Part shown: in pieces, positions 62,023-64,000 of the stretch
How positions within the stretch are numbered: position 1 is the stretch's first letter
Layout of the letters: the number at the start of each line of letters is the position of its first letter
NCBI GenBank assembly: GCA_021774785.1
Contig: JAJFIQ010000019.1
Location: 806,001-870,000 of the forward strand
Length of the DNA: 64,000 nucleotides
Source: Emcibacter sp.
GTDB taxonomy: Bacteria; Pseudomonadota; Alphaproteobacteria; Sphingomonadales; Emcibacteraceae
Direction: 5' to 3'
Program-made: the position numbers and the translations under genes
Notes under the pieces: model-generated
What the model saw: only the letters and a program-made list of their open reading frames with translations
The model's database searches: none
Told to the model about the DNA's origin: nothing

Positions 62023-62475
62023 TTACACCTTCTTGTCCCACCCGCCCTGCTCTGTCTGCTGCCAGTAGGTAAGGTCATGGGCCGCCTCTTTATATTTTTT
62101 CCAACGAACCCTTGCAGCAGTGACAGCCTCTTGATCCATGCCATCGAACATTTCCAGACAGCGGTCATATTTACCAATCTCGTCAGATTCAACACTATCA
62201 ACCAAAACAAGTATCTTAGCCCCGGCTGGATTTTCATCACCTGTAGTCAGGTATATTGGCTGCTGGTCAGGAAATTTCTCATTCATAGTGCCGTGGGGCA
62301 GAAAACTTTGCTTATTAAAATCCCAAAGGGCTTCATTAAGTTCCGCCATGCGATCATCTGATCCCACCTTGATAACAGTCTTAAAACCTGCACCATGCAC
62401 TTTTTCAAGCAGCTTGGGCAAAGCGCTCGTTAAAGGCAAGTGCAACAGGTGATAAAAGCTGACATCTGTCATCAA
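62023..62475 (-). CDS. holC: DNA polymerase III chi subunit
   Basis: FYHLLHLPLTSALPKLLEKVHGAGFKTVI; next to pepA. Confidence 0.92.
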   Translation of the reverse strand: MMTDVSFYHLLHLPLTSALPKLLEKVHGAGFKTVIKVGSDDRMAELNEALWDFNKQSFLPHGTMNEKFPDQQPIYLTTGDENPAGAKILVLVDSVESDEIGKYDRCLEMFDGMDQEAVTAARVRWKKYKEAAHDLTYWQQTEQGGWDKKV

Positions 62476-62477
62476 AT

Positions 62478-63971
62478 CTAATCTTCGTAATTGTTACGTA
62501 CCAATTGATCCAGAAGGCGCACCCCATATCCGGTGGCACCGCGATCCGCCACGTCTGAGCTTTCGGTTTTCCATGCTGTTCCGGCAATATCAATATGAAC
62601 CCACGGCACATCATTGGCAAAACGTTGCAGGAATTGCGCGGCGGTAATGCTGCCACCATATTTACCGCCAATATTTTTCATATCGGCAATCTTGGAATCA
62701 ACCATCTTGTCAAAACCCTTGCTGAGCGGCATGCGCCATACCAGTTCATCAACTTCTTGTCCGGCCTTGGTCAAATTTTCACAAAGTTCATCATTGTTGG
62801 AAAATATTCCGGCAAACTCCTGCCCCAATGCTATCATCATCGCTCCGGTTAACGTGGCGAGATCAATCATAAATTTGGGCTTGAAACGGTCTTGAGTATA
62901 CCATAGGGCATCTGCAAGAACCAGCCGCCCCTCTGCATCCGTATTAATCACTTCAATGGTCTGTCCAGACATGCTTGTCACCACATCACCGGGACGTTGT
63001 GCTGTACTGGATGGCATATTTTCCACAAGGCCAACAACCCCGATGGCATTTACCTTTGCATTGCGTCCGGCCAATGCCTTCATGGCACCAACAACCGCCG
63101 CAGAACCGCCCATATCAAATTTCATATCTTCCATACCGGCTCCCGGTTTCAAGGAGATACCACCCGTATCAAAAGTAACACCCTTACCGACAAAGGCCAC
63201 CGGTTGCTCATCATCATTATCCGAGCCATTCCAATGCATGATCACCAGTAATGATTCACACGCACTGCCCTGCCCGACTCCCAGCAAGGAGCCCATGCCC
63301 AATTCTTCCATTTCATCTTCGGCCAAGATTTCCACATCTATTCCAAGGGTGGATAGCTCCTTGATTTTCTCAGCATAGCTTTCAGGATAAATCACATTGC
63401 CCGGCTCCGTCACCAGATTACGGGCAAATTGAACGCCATCTGCAACAGCGTCCAGTTCCGCAAAAAGCTTTTGCGCGTTTGCTGCCGAAGTGGACATCAT
63501 GGAAACACTAATCACAGATGGTTTTTTATTATCTTCTTCTTTTGTGAAATATTTATCAAACCGGTAGCGACGCAGACGAATGCCATATGCCATATGTGCC
63601 GCAAATTCCGCACCTGAAATATTAGATTCTTTTGGTGTATCCGCCGCAATAGAAATGCTCTCATCACCGGAGGAAATCAGCTTGCTCATTATCTTGCCGC
63701 CAGTTTTCTGCAACTTAACTTCATCAAGCTTGGCTTCTTCCCCAAGCCCGATAACAAGCACACGATTAATTTCCAGATTTACCGGTGCGACAAGGTCAAT
63801 GATCTGGCCGAACTTTCCTTCGAAATGTCCAACTTCCATGGCACGACTGATCAGTCCTTCGGTTTCCTTGTCAATTTTCTGCGCGGAGGCCGATAATTTC
63901 CGATCTTCATAAGCAAAAATGATGTGAGCGTCGGAAGTGGGAAGACTGTTTTTGATAAATTTTATATTCAT
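62478..63971 (-). CDS. pepA: leucyl aminopeptidase
   Basis: VGKGVTFDTGGISLKPG, NTDAEGRLVLADAL. Confidence 0.97.
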   Translation of the reverse strand: MNIKFIKNSLPTSDAHIIFAYEDRKLSASAQKIDKETEGLISRAMEVGHFEGKFGQIIDLVAPVNLEINRVLVIGLGEEAKLDEVKLQKTGGKIMSKLISSGDESISIAADTPKESNISGAEFAAHMAYGIRLRRYRFDKYFTKEEDNKKPSVISVSMMSTSAANAQKLFAELDAVADGVQFARNLVTEPGNVIYPESYAEKIKELSTLGIDVEILAEDEMEELGMGSLLGVGQGSACESLLVIMHWNGSDNDDEQPVAFVGKGVTFDTGGISLKPGAGMEDMKFDMGGSAAVVGAMKALAGRNAKVNAIGVVGLVENMPSSTAQRPGDVVTSMSGQTIEVINTDAEGRLVLADALWYTQDRFKPKFMIDLATLTGAMMIALGQEFAGIFSNNDELCENLTKAGQEVDELVWRMPLSKGFDKMVDSKIADMKNIGGKYGGSITAAQFLQRFANDVPWVHIDIAGTAWKTESSDVADRGATGYGVRLLDQLVRNNYED

Positions 63972-64000
63972 TATTGCCTCAATTATGTCCAAATATCTTT

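Overview
The window is a chromosomal segment of an alphaproteobacterium, densely coded and mostly housekeeping. No rRNA, tRNA, prophage, transposase or CRISPR was found. Main blocks: pyrC(partial)-plsY-dprA-topA-rnr-rpmG; divK-pleD; DUF3572-HAD-dinB; clpS-clpA; phasin; mipZ-DnaJ; panC; mgtE; zapA; tkt-gap-pgk-thiE; a stomatin/NfeD pair; a two-component system with a PepSY protein; mscS; a second dihydroorotase; wecB-ygfZ-tag; mreBCD-mrdA-rodA; leuA; three Tad-pilus-like genes; holC-pepA. The least explained signals are mostly between genes. They are: (1) eight 35-bp tandem palindromic units between the divergent zapA-operon and tkt-operon promoters, each containing d(GCGAAGC); (2) a Leu-rich leader ORF with mutually exclusive hairpins upstream of leuA; (3) a candidate micro-operon downstream of rodA with a promoter, a terminator whose 5' arm is a perfect Shine-Dalgarno, and a 33-aa membrane peptide; (4) duplicated operator-like boxes flanking the phasin promoter; (5) a nested-hairpin spacer upstream of the stomatin gene; (6) a REP-like inverted doublet after pgk; (7) further small ORFs missing from the ORF track. 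All calls come from reading the sequence; no database search or folding program was run.
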